A stretch of DNA of 64,000 nt from CAZOEL01 sp964578835 (GCA_964578835.1 CAZOEL010000018.1:24154-88153), one strand, 5' to 3'; positions 7,962-18,479 are shown, counted from the first letter of the stretch. Notes: generated from the sequence alone by a model not told the origin. Made by a program: numbers and translations.

Positions 7962-10900
7962 CTACTCTGGTTTTGGCACAGCAAAGTTGGCTTCCTCCGG
8001 TCGCAACGGGACCTCGTTTGCTCCCGGCTTCAGCATGATGACGCGAGCGGTTATCTCCGAGGCGTACGTGTCCGGGCAGCCCCCTATGGGCATTGGAAAA
8101 TCACACGTTGCCGTAAGATAAAGACCCGGATCTTGAGTATCACGGTCTGAGGAATTGCCATTTACCTTTTTGACCTTATCCGGGTTTACGGTTCCATCGG
8201 GAAAGGCGCCGTTGTCGTTTCCTTCCACGATGCGCCAGTGGCCAAGACCATCCATAGCATAGACAACGAGAACTACCCTGTCAAAATCACGCGCGTAGCA
8301 GTTGTACTCGACCCTGACGCTGTACTCGGCATGCCTCGGCTCATGGGTGTTTGGCCACAGCAGCGTTTCATTTCTCGTGTATGGCGCATAAGGACTCTTT
8401 TCTGAAGTCGATACCGTCCAGTCTGAAAGCCCTTTGAAGATCTCTGTTCTAAGCTTCTCATTGTCTTTGATTCTATATGTCATTGATCCAAAATTGAAAT
8501 GATCGAAATCGTAGGTGAGACGATCACGGACTTTCGCTGCATCGAAAAGGCTCTTGCTTCCATCCGATGAACCGGACTTGTAGCAGAATACGCTCGATAC
8601 CGGAACAACCTTATCATTGGGCTCCCCGAACCAGGGAGCCCCGTCGGTTCCAGCTATAAGAGTCATCTGCCCATTGGGAACAGAGTAGCCATTTTTATTC
8701 AACCGGCAGAGTTGGGGATTCTCGCTGATCAAGCACGGCTGCTTGTCGTCATATGCAAGGAGATCGGCCGTTCCCGGAGAGCGGAGGATTTGTAAAAGAA
8801 GACTGAACGGCAAGTTACCGCTCAGCGGCAACACTTTGGGAAGGAGATTGAAGTTCTCCAAGAAATAGAGAAGCCCGAAGGTGCCGTGATTGGGCGTTCC
8901 CGCTATCACCATATCTTTGACGTTTTTCGCACTCGCCTGATAGGCTCGCGATATAAGCCCACCCATGGAAAAGCCGAAGGTGTTCACATAAGGAAAGTAA
9001 CCCGATCCCGGATTTTGCGGATCGGCGGGAAGCCCCTTGAACTTACATGGCTCCTGCATAAATTTGTCGCGCAGTTGCATGGCCAAGTTTCCTCCGATGT
9101 CCATCATGTCAGCCCGGCTGTTTGAGCTCACAAAAACAGGCCGATAGACTCCATTGGAATGGAGCGCCAGATCTCTCAAAATGTAGTAATACCTGCCGCC
9201 CTGGTCATTGGGATCCCCTCCTCCGTCATTCATCAATATGGTTTTAGGATCCCATCCATGGATGACAAGAAGAGGGAGCGCATTAGGATTGGGCGCTTTT
9301 AGCGGATGAAGAATGGAGTTCGTCGTTACGGCATCCAGTTCGTCTTTGTCCATGACTTTGACATTGGCGGGGGGAAGAATGACATTTTTGAGGCGTCCAG
9401 CGGGAACGAAGAAAAACTTCCTGGCAAAGCTAAAATTCGGGACATGCCCCTGGGACGCCAGCAAGACCGGCTTCCTCGCACCCAAGCGAGCTATGACGGG
9501 ACTTCCGGTCTGGGTCGTTGAAAAGTCGACCACTGCCGCAGAAAGGTTGTTGATTGTGTCCACAAAGATCTCGTATGGCTTTATACGCATAGCTGTCCAG
9601 CGGGTCCCGTCAAAATAATACGGAAAGACGGAGGCTTCATCAATTCCGACGGTATCCGCGCGGGACTCGGAATATCGAGAGAGGATCAAGACCCATCCCG
9701 AAAGGGTTGGGATCTCTTCGCCCTGCACCGCAGGCTCCAGGACCACTTCTGTAATGCGCCCTATGGCTTTGATCCCACTAACCCCCAAACCGGGGTCCAA
9801 ATCGAGATCGTCTCCGGGCGAAATCGTCGGACCATCGGAAGGCGGCATAAGAGTCACCACGGCATCGCCACTCAGCCCTCCTGGAGGTATAACCAAAGTG
9901 AACCTTCCGTCTGGCGACTCGATGCTTCCGCCTTGTGCGGTTAAAATGAGGCCGGAAACCGACTCCGGTGGAGTGGGATCGGTGAGATCCAACGCAAAGT
10001 CCGCTGTGGTGACCGTAGCTGTAGTCCCGTCCTCATCCGCAAAGACCAGCACGGTTCTTGTCGTTGCGGGGTAGCCCGGAGCATCGATGGAAATACTGAC
10101 AAGTCCTGCGGGAAGGCCGCTTAGGCTGTAATGTCCACTCTGGTCGGTTGTGGCGGTTGCTCCGGTTTCAAGCGCGGTGAGAAGCGCGCCCGAAACAGCC
10201 GCCTCCGTCTGATCATCCGTAACAGTCCCTTGAATGGAGCCCGTTTCGGGTCTTCGCGTCAGAGTAAAATTAAGCGTTGTGGAAGACATGTCGGCCACAA
10301 CAACATTTGCGACTGACTGTGAGAGATATTCCGAATGGTTTATCACAATGCTGTACGTTCCCACCGGAACACTCACAAGATTATAGGTTCCATCGGCTTC
10401 GGTGCTCGCAACCAGAAGACCGTCTCCCGCCACTTCAATATTTGCATGCCGGATGGGCAAACCTGTCGCCGCGTCCGTAACCGTTCCGGTTACCAATCCT
10501 ATTGTCAACGGGGGAAGAGCAAAGTCTCCTCCGTTGGAGTCCCCGTCTACAACCACTGTAGGATATATCGAGACGGCTTCGTGATCGAGCGCCATGGCAA
10601 TGAGCTGGATCGATCCCAGAGGGAGTCCGGATAGGACATATTTACCGTCCGCGTCGGCAACGGTCTGAATGTCGGAGCCACTCACCTTGACGACGGCTCC
10701 ATTCAAGGGAAGGCCGCTCATGGCGTCCAAAACAAAGCCGGCAACCTCCGTCCCGATCTCTTCCGGATTGGCCACACCGGTTATGACGGGCTCAACGATA
10801 TCCAGAACAAAGGGGGTTCGATCAACGGTAACGCTTATGGTGGCGTCTATGAAACCATCTTTCACTAACCGGAATGTTTGGGGCCCGAAGGGAACATCGA

Positions 10901-13556
10901 CCAACGCAAAGCCGCCGTTGGAGTCCGTCTCATCCGAACTTTCCGCTCCCTGCAAAGTGATTAGAACGCCCGGTTCCGGAAGGAGTGTCCCGGCATTTGT
11001 CAGAGTCCCAATAACCTCAGCAACGGCATTCGCATCAAATAGAGCAAAGTCCAGCACATACGTTTGACGGGCGCTCACAGCCATGATGGTGGTCTGGGTG
11101 TGATAGCCCCCGTGTGAGACTGCGATCTGTGCGGAACCCAAAGGAATGTTGCTCAAAAGATAAGTCCCGTCATCAAGCGTTTGCACTGCAGAAGTCCCGG
11201 CGGCATGAGCAACAGAAATTGCGGCTCCCGCAAGGGGAAGACCCGTTATAGCATCGGTTATGACTCCCTTTAGGCTTGCGGCGCTTCGAAGAGAAAAATC
11301 CAGAGAATATGTCTGTGCGCTCGGCATACTGATCTGCTGATTTGCCGAGAGGCCCCCATAAGAGGCGCCCGCCTGCGCTTCACCCGGCACAATCTCTGAG
11401 ATCGTATAAGATCCGTCGGCCCCGGTCAAAACGGACTGGGTCCTGCTGGAATCCGTCACTATAACCGTGGCTCCTGCAACCAACTGACCGGTCTCCTCGA
11501 TTGTCACCTTCCCCGTCAAGACAGCCCCTGTAAGGATTTTTACCAGAGGCGCATTCACGACAAGCGTCTCTCCTTGTCCTATGCTGGCCGTCGAAGAAAG
11601 GGGGTGGTATGCATCTTTAAGAAAGGCGATGGTTATAGGGCCGGGAGAAACGTCCTCAATCCTGAACTCTCCCGATAGCCCGGTTTGGACACTTTGAGTC
11701 TTGTATGCGTCGTTTACTGTGACCGTCGCCCCGGCAATGGGCTCAGAGGATGAAGAGTCTGTGACGACGCCAGTGACAATAGCGGTAGGAATGATGATCG
11801 TAACCGTGACATGCGCCGTCGCCGCGCCCCCAGGCCCGGTCGCCGTGATGGTGTAGTCTGTCGTCTGAGTAGGTGAGACACTCAAAATGCCAGTTGTGCT
11901 TACGGCGCCGATCCCGGGTTGAATTACGCACGACGTTGCATCCGTTGAGGTCCACGATAAAGAGGAGAATTCCCCGGATGCGATGCTTGCCGGACTAGCA
12001 GTGATGCTAACGGTTGGCGCGGGATGCGTCACCATGATTGTTATGCTTGAGAAGACCGTTCCTCCGGGTCCTGAAGCCTCGATAGTATATGTGGTAGTCT
12101 CCGTAGGCGAGACCGAGAGGAATCCATTGGGGGCCACGCTGCCGATGCCCTGATCGAAGCTCACGCTGCTCGCATCACTCGATGTCCATATGAGCGTGGC
12201 TGACTGCCCGGCCATGATCGTTTGCGGGTTTGCAAATAAGGAGACAGAGGGATCCGGATGGATTACCACTACGGTCGCTTTGGCTGTAGCCGTTCCACCA
12301 TCTCCCGTTGCCGTAATCGTATAGGTCGTGTTCTGAGGTGGCGAAATCGAGATCGATCCATTGCAGTCAACAACGCCAATACCTTGATCAATGCTGCACG
12401 AATCCGCATTGGTGGAATTCCAGGAGAGCGTACATGCGGCTCCCGGCATGATCGATGTTGGGTCTGCACTCATGGCAACCGTCGGAGGAAGTCCTTGAAC
12501 ATGGATAAGGACTTCGGCTGGAACACTGAATGATTCGCTGTCATTTACGAATAGCTGAATAAAGTAGTTTCCTGGAAGATCCGGCACAAAAGTTGACGTC
12601 GCAGAATGCGCGTCCGAAAAGAAAACATTGCTTCCAGCCGGACTATCATAGAAATACCATAGGTAATGAAGGGTGTCCCCATCCGGGTCGCTCGATCCGC
12701 TGCCATCAAGATTCACGGTTTCACCAACCATTGCAGATTGTATGAATTCTCCAGAAATTCGAGCCGTAGGAGGCAGTCCGGCAACGTCGACAGTGAACTC
12801 CTGGGTCGCCTTCCCTCCTGCCCCGTCAGATACTTCCACCTTGACGGGAAAAACCCCTCGACCTAGGGGCGTCCAGGTAATTGTCCCGCTTGCAGCATCG
12901 ATCGCCATTCCGTCAGGCGCTGCCGCAAGACTGTAGCTCAGAGTGTTCAAATTGGGGTCCGTCGCCCGCACCTGATAACTATAGAAGGATGTGGCCATGC
13001 CATCAGCCACAGGCTCAGAATAGATCACTGGATTATAGTTTTGGACAATTCTTGTCGTCAGAGGCGTATGGGCGCTTACAACCTCTGAATAATAGGTCTT
13101 GTCCGGGAAAACGGTATCGATCCTATAAAGATATGTGATCTCATTTGAAACCGTGTAATCTATGTAGACCGAATAAGTTGAGGTGGTTTCAGCGATTTTT
13201 TGAAAAGAAAAGGGGGACGATTCCGTTGCCCTGAGAACGTCGTAACGCACCATGCCGACTTGGTTGGTCCATTGAAGCTGCATCTTGCCCGGTTTGCCTC
13301 TTGCAGAGAGGCCAAGCAAGAGCTCCTCCGGTTCAATAGCCACGAAAGCCGAGCATTCTTTTACGGTACCCGGAATATCCACCGCACGCCCGACCATCTG
13401 CCGAAGCTTCCCATCATTCCATTTATGCGCCTGGGTGAATTCCGGGAGAGGAGAAGTCTGCAGCAACATGAAGAAAACCATAAACTTCAGAATCCTACTG
13501 AGGAAAGGATTCAAAATACCTTTCTGTATACCTACGACCGGATGCTTTCTTAACAT
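7962..13556 (-). CDS. Giant secreted multidomain protein with lipase-like alpha/beta-hydrolase domain
   Basis: 1864 residues with an N-terminal hydrophobic export segment (about 20-40). In order I see a fibronectin-like region (about 90-170), an Ig-like domain (175-265) and a PKD-like domain (266-355, GSGSSDPDGD). Three near-identical Ig-like repeats of about 80 residues follow (356-595, each with LSW.STDA.SC/S.....GIG.V). Then come seven carboxypeptidase-regulatory-like repeats (about 595-1190, pattern G.VTD..TG.P..GA.V.V) and a ZU5-like segment (SGLILTAQGGSIESPDG). The C-terminal hydrolase domain has LLVIHGWDP (oxyanion HG, about 1434) and GFSMGG (nucleophile Ser, about 1530). GTPNHGT and a DHFN segment are candidates for later catalytic elements. 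The start has AGGAG seven bases upstream. A surface or released esterase/lipase on a long stalk is the likeliest role; the substrate is unknown. Confidence 0.85.
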   Translation of the reverse strand: MLRKHPVVGIQKGILNPFLSRILKFMVFFMLLQTSPLPEFTQAHKWNDGKLRQMVGRAVDIPGTVKECSAFVAIEPEELLLGLSARGKPGKMQLQWTNQVGMVRYDVLRATESSPFSFQKIAETTSTYSVYIDYTVSNEITYLYRIDTVFPDKTYYSEVVSAHTPLTTRIVQNYNPVIYSEPVADGMATSFYSYQVRATDPNLNTLSYSLAAAPDGMAIDAASGTITWTPLGRGVFPVKVEVSDGAGGKATQEFTVDVAGLPPTARISGEFIQSAMVGETVNLDGSGSSDPDGDTLHYLWYFYDSPAGSNVFFSDAHSATSTFVPDLPGNYFIQLFVNDSESFSVPAEVLIHVQGLPPTVAMSADPTSIMPGAACTLSWNSTNADSCSIDQGIGVVDCNGSISISPPQNTTYTITATGDGGTATAKATVVVIHPDPSVSLFANPQTIMAGQSATLIWTSSDASSVSFDQGIGSVAPNGFLSVSPTETTTYTIEASGPGGTVFSSITIMVTHPAPTVSITASPASIASGEFSSLSWTSTDATSCVIQPGIGAVSTTGILSVSPTQTTDYTITATGPGGAATAHVTVTIIIPTAIVTGVVTDSSSSEPIAGATVTVNDAYKTQSVQTGLSGEFRIEDVSPGPITIAFLKDAYHPLSSTASIGQGETLVVNAPLVKILTGAVLTGKVTIEETGQLVAGATVIVTDSSRTQSVLTGADGSYTISEIVPGEAQAGASYGGLSANQQISMPSAQTYSLDFSLRSAASLKGVITDAITGLPLAGAAISVAHAAGTSAVQTLDDGTYLLSNIPLGSAQIAVSHGGYHTQTTIMAVSARQTYVLDFALFDANAVAEVIGTLTNAGTLLPEPGVLITLQGAESSDETDSNGGFALVDVPFGPQTFRLVKDGFIDATISVTVDRTPFVLDIVEPVITGVANPEEIGTEVAGFVLDAMSGLPLNGAVVKVSGSDIQTVADADGKYVLSGLPLGSIQLIAMALDHEAVSIYPTVVVDGDSNGGDFALPPLTIGLVTGTVTDAATGLPIRHANIEVAGDGLLVASTEADGTYNLVSVPVGTYSIVINHSEYLSQSVANVVVADMSSTTLNFTLTRRPETGSIQGTVTDDQTEAAVSGALLTALETGATATTDQSGHYSLSGLPAGLVSISIDAPGYPATTRTVLVFADEDGTTATVTTADFALDLTDPTPPESVSGLILTAQGGSIESPDGRFTLVIPPGGLSGDAVVTLMPPSDGPTISPGDDLDLDPGLGVSGIKAIGRITEVVLEPAVQGEEIPTLSGWVLILSRYSESRADTVGIDEASVFPYYFDGTRWTAMRIKPYEIFVDTINNLSAAVVDFSTTQTGSPVIARLGARKPVLLASQGHVPNFSFARKFFFVPAGRLKNVILPPANVKVMDKDELDAVTTNSILHPLKAPNPNALPLLVIHGWDPKTILMNDGGGDPNDQGGRYYYILRDLALHSNGVYRPVFVSSNSRADMMDIGGNLAMQLRDKFMQEPCKFKGLPADPQNPGSGYFPYVNTFGFSMGGLISRAYQASAKNVKDMVIAGTPNHGTFGLLYFLENFNLLPKVLPLSGNLPFSLLLQILRSPGTADLLAYDDKQPCLISENPQLCRLNKNGYSVPNGQMTLIAGTDGAPWFGEPNDKVVPVSSVFCYKSGSSDGSKSLFDAAKVRDRLTYDFDHFNFGSMTYRIKDNEKLRTEIFKGLSDWTVSTSEKSPYAPYTRNETLLWPNTHEPRHAEYSVRVEYNCYARDFDRVVLVVYAMDGLGHWRIVEGNDNGAFPDGTVNPDKVKKVNGNSSDRDTQDPGLYLTATCDFPMPIGGCPDTYASEITARVIMLKPGANEVPLRPEEANFAVPKPE

Positions 13557-13701
13557 TATGCGCTCCTAACTCGACTTAGGTGGAAATTCTCGCCATAGTC
13601 CGGACCCAAAAGGCTCTTAAGAGAAGAGCATCCTGAACCCGTTTCTAAAATTCCCAGATGGATTTGTTCTTTCTTCTGATACGGTTACGGTCGGAGATAA
13701 T

Positions 13702-14412
13702 TCAAAACCTGCAAAAGACTATTATCTGCTTTAACGCCAGGCAGGCCAAACCCGCACACAGTAAAACAATAGTTGACGGCTCGGGAACGGGTGTCGGGAC
13801 AATGTCCAGCGCCTCCAAGAAGCAAACCTGCGAAAAGGGAACTGAAGGAAAAGAATCTGGATCACTTTGTGTAAGATAAAACGGAGCAGATGGAAGCATT
13901 GTGTCGCTAAGAATAAACGTGATGACAGCAGTCTGTCCCTGGCTCAGAACGAAGTCCCATCCCAAAGCCATGGATACATCATCCGCCTCACTGTTTTCGT
14001 TATTGTTATTAAGGATGTTATTCAAGAAATTGTTGTATACCGTTCCATGAGTATATCCTGGTTCGCCGATCTGCCAAGATTGGCCTGGAGCAAGGGAACC
14101 GGCGGGCGATCCAATTTCATTGACAAAGCCATTCACATCTTGATCTATCTCATGGTCGAAGAAAGATAAAACATGGTGGGAACCAGGAGAGCTGATGGTT
14201 ATGGCAATTATGCCAAGACCCGCATTCCAGTCGAAGCCCGATGTATCAATGCTTGTTGGCAATTGCCCGGATAGGGGAGCCTGAAAGGCGTTATATACGC
14301 TTCCATCGACATTAAAACCCCACTCGAGAAGGCTGATGGCAGCAGCTGAAGCTCTTGAAATCCAAAATGCCATTAGCGACAAAGCCAACAATACTCCAGC
14401 AAAGATCTTCAT
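13702..14412 (-). CDS. PEP-CTERM sorting-domain protein
   Basis: A 236-residue exported protein. It has a signal peptide (MKIFAGVLLALSLMAFWISRASA, cleavage about 23). At the C-terminus is the tripartite PEP-CTERM signal: VPEPSTIVLLCAGLACLAL followed by the basic tail KQIIVFCRF. The central region is beta-rich with many Gly/Asn/Ser, has an Asn-rich run near 130-140 and contains no catalytic motif. PEP-CTERM proteins are processed by exosortase (EpsH family) and are linked to exopolysaccharide or biofilm production; no exosortase gene is in this window. The ATG is preceded by AAGGAGGGG. Its neighbour is the giant secreted protein, but there is a 145-base gap between them. Confidence 0.9.
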   Translation of the reverse strand: MKIFAGVLLALSLMAFWISRASAAAISLLEWGFNVDGSVYNAFQAPLSGQLPTSIDTSGFDWNAGLGIIAITISSPGSHHVLSFFDHEIDQDVNGFVNEIGSPAGSLAPGQSWQIGEPGYTHGTVYNNFLNNILNNNNENSEADDVSMALGWDFVLSQGQTAVITFILSDTMLPSAPFYLTQSDPDSFPSVPFSQVCFLEALDIVPTPVPEPSTIVLLCAGLACLALKQIIVFCRF

Positions 14413-15603
14413 TCTGTTCCCCTCCTTCTGTCCGTACGAGTTTATGTGACAGCAATACAGTTACCCCACGTTGGGAAATATCCACACCTTATCGTCCCAT
14501 GCTCACTAAAAGATTGGCTTTTGCCAAATTAGCACCTCACTCAGCATCTCCAAATTGCCTTCGATGCTAATTGCCTGCCGATACAGGCAATTACGTCCCA
14601 TGCTTCAGGGCCAACGATTTCACTGGTATTTTGAAAAGCTTGATCCGGTGAGTAGCCATGGTTGAAGGCTCATAATGTAGCAGCAGGTTTCCGGTCGCTC
14701 CTAGAGTGCTGAACCACTCATGTCAGCAAAACCCAACCTGACAATGCTGTACGGTGCGCAAGATCTGATATTTTTCAGTCAAGAGCAATTCTTTGACACT
14801 AGCATTCTTGCTTTCCGATGCAAAAAGGTCGGACCTCGAACTGCTATTTCCCTTCTTAAAAAACCCGAGATCGATGGTCAGGACCGATATAGGCGCAGGT
14901 GGCAAGCGATAATATCGGCTTCCCAAAAAAATGAGTCAGTGAAAGACTTCATGCACTGGCTTCCAGGAACTCGCATGCAACGCATAGGGATTAGAATGCA
15001 GAACATTTGTGTGATTGCAAGGTAATGCAAGATATGGGCCTACATATTCAATAACATCCAGAGAAGGGACTTCCTTATTTATTCTAATAGCTTAAGATCC
15101 ATCTAGAATGCGATCATCCTCTTTTCTCTATGCCTATTCCAATACAATTTGTAAATATCTCCGACACTGAGCTAACATTCTTGATCTTAGACACTGTCCA
15201 AGTAACCATTTAGGCATAAGTTTATGGGTTGTAAAGAAATTCGACACATCATAGGTGTGGCTTCACATGTGAGTGGTAAAGTAAACCTGACGTCGGTTGG
15301 AATTCGCGCTTCCTACGGCAGTATAGCCCTTGGCTCGTGTTCTATCGGCGATGCGCTCCCCTAATATTGAAGTCTAAGAAACCGATTGCCAAGCCAATGG
15401 CGATAGCGAAAAAACAACCGAGTATGCCCACAATTCGAACCGCTGTTCGCCGATGAAGAGTGAAGTGCTTAGAGCTATGACGTAAAAGAGAATCGTCTCC
15501 GGCTGGAGGGGATCATGGCAAGATATTGAATATTCAGCCACATCGGAATGGAGGATCGATGAAGCGAGGATGAGCAATGTCAGGGATTCTAAAAGGAAGC
15601 CCG
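14413..15603. other. About 1.2 kb with no supportable gene
   Basis: This stretch is more AT-rich than its surroundings and contains only short open frames without family resemblance or good ribosome-binding sites. It holds a perfect nine-pair hairpin, AATTGCCTG/CAGGCAATT at 14569-14592 with a six-base loop. There is also a TTGGC/GCCAA hairpin near 14515-14528, upstream of the PEP-CTERM gene, and a TCACATGTGA palindrome near 15264. These could be regulatory sites or remnants; nothing further can be said. Confidence 0.5.
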
Positions 15604-16794
15604 CTACGCGTAAGAGGTGATGACTTCCGAGGGACGTCTCCTTTCGTATCGCGACAGGAGCCGGGTAAAAAGCCGCACCCCGACATCGAGCGCCCTTTCA
15701 TCGAAATCGAAGAAAGGGGAATGTAGACCGTATTGGAATCCCTTTTCAGGATCATGGCAGCCCAGGCGAATCATCACTCCGGGGCATTTTTGTAGGAAAT
15801 AGGCAAAGTCTTCCGCTCCCATTCTGGGAGAGCCCTCATGAACGCAATCTTTTCCCAGCAATTCTCCAGCGCATTCCCGCACATAGTCGACAAGCGCCAG
15901 GTCATTTTCAAGGAGCGGGTATCCGGGCGTGATCTTTAGCTCGGCTCTGACCTGATGGGCTTTCTCTAGCCCATTCAGCAGATCATCGATCCGGCTCAAG
16001 ATTTTATCCCGCACGGCGGGCTTGAGAGTGCGGACCGTACCGTGCAGAATCGCTTCGTGGGGAATGATGTTGGAGGCCGTTCCGGCATGGAAGCGGCCGA
16101 TGGTGACAACGGCGCTTTCGGTGGGCGAGATGCTGCGGCTTACAATGGTCTGCAGCTGCGTAACGAGATATGCCCCGGCTACGAGTGGATCCGTGCAGAG
16201 GTGAGGATGAGCGCCATGGCCGCCATCGCCGGTCAGACGGATTCTGATGCTGTCGGAAGCGGCATGACACACGCCGCGGGCGATGCCGATGCGCCCGGCC
16301 GGAAGCTCGGGATGCATGTGAGCGGCAAAAATCGCTTCAATGGGCTCTCTATCGAATATGCCCGTTTCGATCATGGCCTGAGCGCCGGCCCCGCCTTCCT
16401 CGGCAGGCTGAAAAAAGAACAGGATCTTGCCCCGCCCCGTTTCCGGCCATTTTTCCTCGAGGAGGGAGCGAGCCGTTCCGAGCGCCATGGCCACGTGGCC
16501 GTCATGGCCGCAGGCATGCATGATTCCGGGATGCGTGGACTTATACGGAACATCGTTCTGCTCCGTCAGGGGCAGCGCATCCATATCCGCCCTCATGGCG
16601 ACGACAGGCCCCGGACGTTTTGCCGAAAGAGACGCGACCACGCCGGTCTTCCCGACTCCTGTCTCAAAGGGAATTCCGAGATCTTTCAGCACTTCGGCAA
16701 TCTTTGAGGCCGTTTTTTCTTCCCGGTATGAAAGCTCGGGAATCTGGTGGAAGCAGCGCCGCAGTTGGATAAGCCATTCATTAAAGGAGAGCAT
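15604..16794 (-). CDS. M20 family amidohydrolase (hippurate hydrolase/N-acyl amino acid deacylase-like)
   Basis: A 396-residue metallo-amidohydrolase of the M20D type, hydrolysing N-acyl amino acids or related amides in the cytoplasm. Key blocks are RADMDALPL (about 68-76), HACGHDGH (metal-binding His-Cys-His-Asp, about 92-99), QPAEEGGAGA (general-base Glu pair) and AAHMHPELP. The GAHPHLCTDP turn marks the dimerisation lid domain, and MGAEDFAYF (third metal site Glu) is near the end. The ATG at 16794 is preferred over an in-frame GTG nine bases earlier, though neither has a strong ribosome-binding site. It lies about 130 bases downstream of the acyl-CoA carboxylase subunit on the same strand, with an intervening hairpin. 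The substrate cannot be told. Confidence 0.9.
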   Translation of the reverse strand: MLSFNEWLIQLRRCFHQIPELSYREEKTASKIAEVLKDLGIPFETGVGKTGVVASLSAKRPGPVVAMRADMDALPLTEQNDVPYKSTHPGIMHACGHDGHVAMALGTARSLLEEKWPETGRGKILFFFQPAEEGGAGAQAMIETGIFDREPIEAIFAAHMHPELPAGRIGIARGVCHAASDSIRIRLTGDGGHGAHPHLCTDPLVAGAYLVTQLQTIVSRSISPTESAVVTIGRFHAGTASNIIPHEAILHGTVRTLKPAVRDKILSRIDDLLNGLEKAHQVRAELKITPGYPLLENDLALVDYVRECAGELLGKDCVHEGSPRMGAEDFAYFLQKCPGVMIRLGCHDPEKGFQYGLHSPFFDFDERALDVGVRLFTRLLSRYERRRPSEVITSYA

Positions 16795-16826
16795 GACGAG
16801 CACTCGGATGATGGTTAGTTACAGCC

Positions 16827-16872
16827 CCAAAGAGCGGCCGGGCGAATTCTCGCTCCCCAGGACGCTCTTTGG
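16827..16872 (-). terminator. Inverted repeat downstream of the carboxylase gene
   Basis: CCAAAGAGCG (16827-16836) and CGCTCTTTGG (16863-16872) are perfect inverted repeats separated by 26 bases, between the stop of the carboxylase gene and the M20 gene. There is no long T tract, so this may be a weak terminator or an operator for the M20 gene. Confidence 0.35.
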
Positions 16873-16925
16873 AGCCTTTTGCAGGTCAGACGATCAGGGC
16901 CGCGGAAGAAATCCGCTGGCGTTTC

Positions 16926-18479
16926 TTATACCGGTATATTGCCGTGCTTTTTCGGCGGCAGCGCAATACGCTTGTTGGCCAACATTTCGAACGCTTCTAT
17001 GAGCCTTGGCCTTGTTTCAGAGGGAACGATCACAGCATCGATGTAGGCCCTCGACGCAGCAATATAGGGGTTGCAGAGGAGGTTGTGATACTCTTCGATC
17101 TTTTCCTTGCGCTTGGCGGCGGGATCAGCCGCCTCCTTGATATCCTTCCTGAAGATGATGTTGGCCGCTCCATCGGCGCCCATGACTGCAATTTCGGCAG
17201 TTGGCCATGCAAGAGCGATATCCGATCCGAGGTCCTTGGAGCACATGGCGAGATAAGAGCCGCCATAGGCCTTTCGAACGATCAATGTCACCTTGGGAAC
17301 AGTCGCTTCGGAGTAGCACCAGAGAAGCTTCGCGCCATGACGGATAATTCCGCCCCACTCCTGCTTTTTGCCAGGCAGATACCCGGGGACGTCGGCTATG
17401 GTGAGCAGAGGAATATTGAAAGCGTCACAGAATCGAATGAAGCGGGTGGCTTTATCGGAAGCATCGATATTGAGGCAGCCTGCAATAATTTTTGGCTGAT
17501 TGGCGATAATGCCTATGGATCGTCCCTTCAAGCGGGCAAAGCCTACGATTATGTTCTGAGCGTAGTATTCATGAACCTCGTAGAAGGTTCCTTTATCCAC
17601 AACCGCGCGGATGAGATCTTTCATATCGTAGCCACGCATGGGATTTTCGGGAATGAGGGAATCCAGGGCTGGTTCAATTCGTCCAGGGTCGTCCGTTGTG
17701 CGCGCAAGAGGAGGATCGTCCATGTTATTATCGGGAAGGAAGCTCAAGAGAAGTTTTATCCGGTCGATAGCGTCTGCGTCGTTCTCGCACGCAAAATGAG
17801 CCACACCGCTCGTGGAGTTGTGAGTCATAGCGCCTCCCAACTCCTCCTGGGTGATTACCTCGCCTAAAACAGACTTGATCACATCGGGACCGGTAATGAA
17901 CATGTAGCTGGTGTTTTTGACCATGAAGACGAAATCGGTCATGGCGGGCGAATAAACCGCTCCACCCGCGCAAGGCCCCATGATGGCCGATATCTGTGGA
18001 ATAACGCCGGAGGAGACGGCGTTTCGATAGAATATCTGTCCATAGCCGGAAAGAGAATCCACCCCTTCTTGGATGCGAGCGCCGCCCGAGTCGTTGAATC
18101 CGATCAAAGGTTTTCCCGCCTTCAGGGCCAAGTCCATGACCTTGCAGATCTTCTTCGAATGCATCTCGCCAAGCGTTCCGGCTCTCGCCGTGAAGTCCTG
18201 CGAGAAAGCAAAAACCTGCCTCCCGTTCACGAGGCCGTAGCCGGTTATGACTCCATCAGCCGGGATGTCCACCTTGTCGATGCCGAACAATGTCCCACGA
18301 TGCTTCACGAAGATGTCCAGCTCACGAAAACTGCCGGGATCGAAGAAATACTCGATCCTTTCGCGAGCAGTCATTTTGCCTCTTTCATGCTGCTGAGCTA
18401 CAGCTTTTTCTCCCCCCATTTTTTTGATCTCCGCCTCACGCTCGCGGAGCTCTTTGATCTTATCCTCAACAGTTCCCAT
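16926..18479 (-). CDS. Acyl-CoA carboxylase beta subunit / methylmalonyl-CoA decarboxylase alpha subunit
   Basis: A 517-residue carboxyltransferase of the biotin-dependent decarboxylase/carboxylase family. It moves CO2 between biotin and propionyl-CoA/methylmalonyl-CoA. Visible signatures are NDSGGARIQEG (about 130), GPCAGGAVYSPA (N-terminal crotonase-fold oxyanion region, about 168), GFARLKGRSIGIIANQP, DVPGYLPG and KAYGGSYLAMCSKD (C-terminal half). The tail KKHGNIPV is typical of MmdA/PccB. The start has AGGGAGGAG. No biotin carrier or membrane beta subunit lies next to it, so whether it works as a sodium-pumping decarboxylase or as a carboxylase cannot be decided here. Both fit propionate/succinate metabolism in syntrophic or sulfate-reducing bacteria. 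Confidence 0.93.
   Translation of the reverse strand: MGTVEDKIKELREREAEIKKMGGEKAVAQQHERGKMTARERIEYFFDPGSFRELDIFVKHRGTLFGIDKVDIPADGVITGYGLVNGRQVFAFSQDFTARAGTLGEMHSKKICKVMDLALKAGKPLIGFNDSGGARIQEGVDSLSGYGQIFYRNAVSSGVIPQISAIMGPCAGGAVYSPAMTDFVFMVKNTSYMFITGPDVIKSVLGEVITQEELGGAMTHNSTSGVAHFACENDADAIDRIKLLLSFLPDNNMDDPPLARTTDDPGRIEPALDSLIPENPMRGYDMKDLIRAVVDKGTFYEVHEYYAQNIIVGFARLKGRSIGIIANQPKIIAGCLNIDASDKATRFIRFCDAFNIPLLTIADVPGYLPGKKQEWGGIIRHGAKLLWCYSEATVPKVTLIVRKAYGGSYLAMCSKDLGSDIALAWPTAEIAVMGADGAANIIFRKDIKEAADPAAKRKEKIEEYHNLLCNPYIAASRAYIDAVIVPSETRPRLIEAFEMLANKRIALPPKKHGNIPV

Noticed and set aside
14720..15025. 101-codon plus-strand frame in the empty region
   Set aside because: No ribosome-binding site, no domain, composition like random sequence.
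15425..15450. TTCGAA-containing segment resembling a tRNA T-loop
   Set aside because: The flanking bases do not form the five-pair T stem and no tRNA body can be folded around it.
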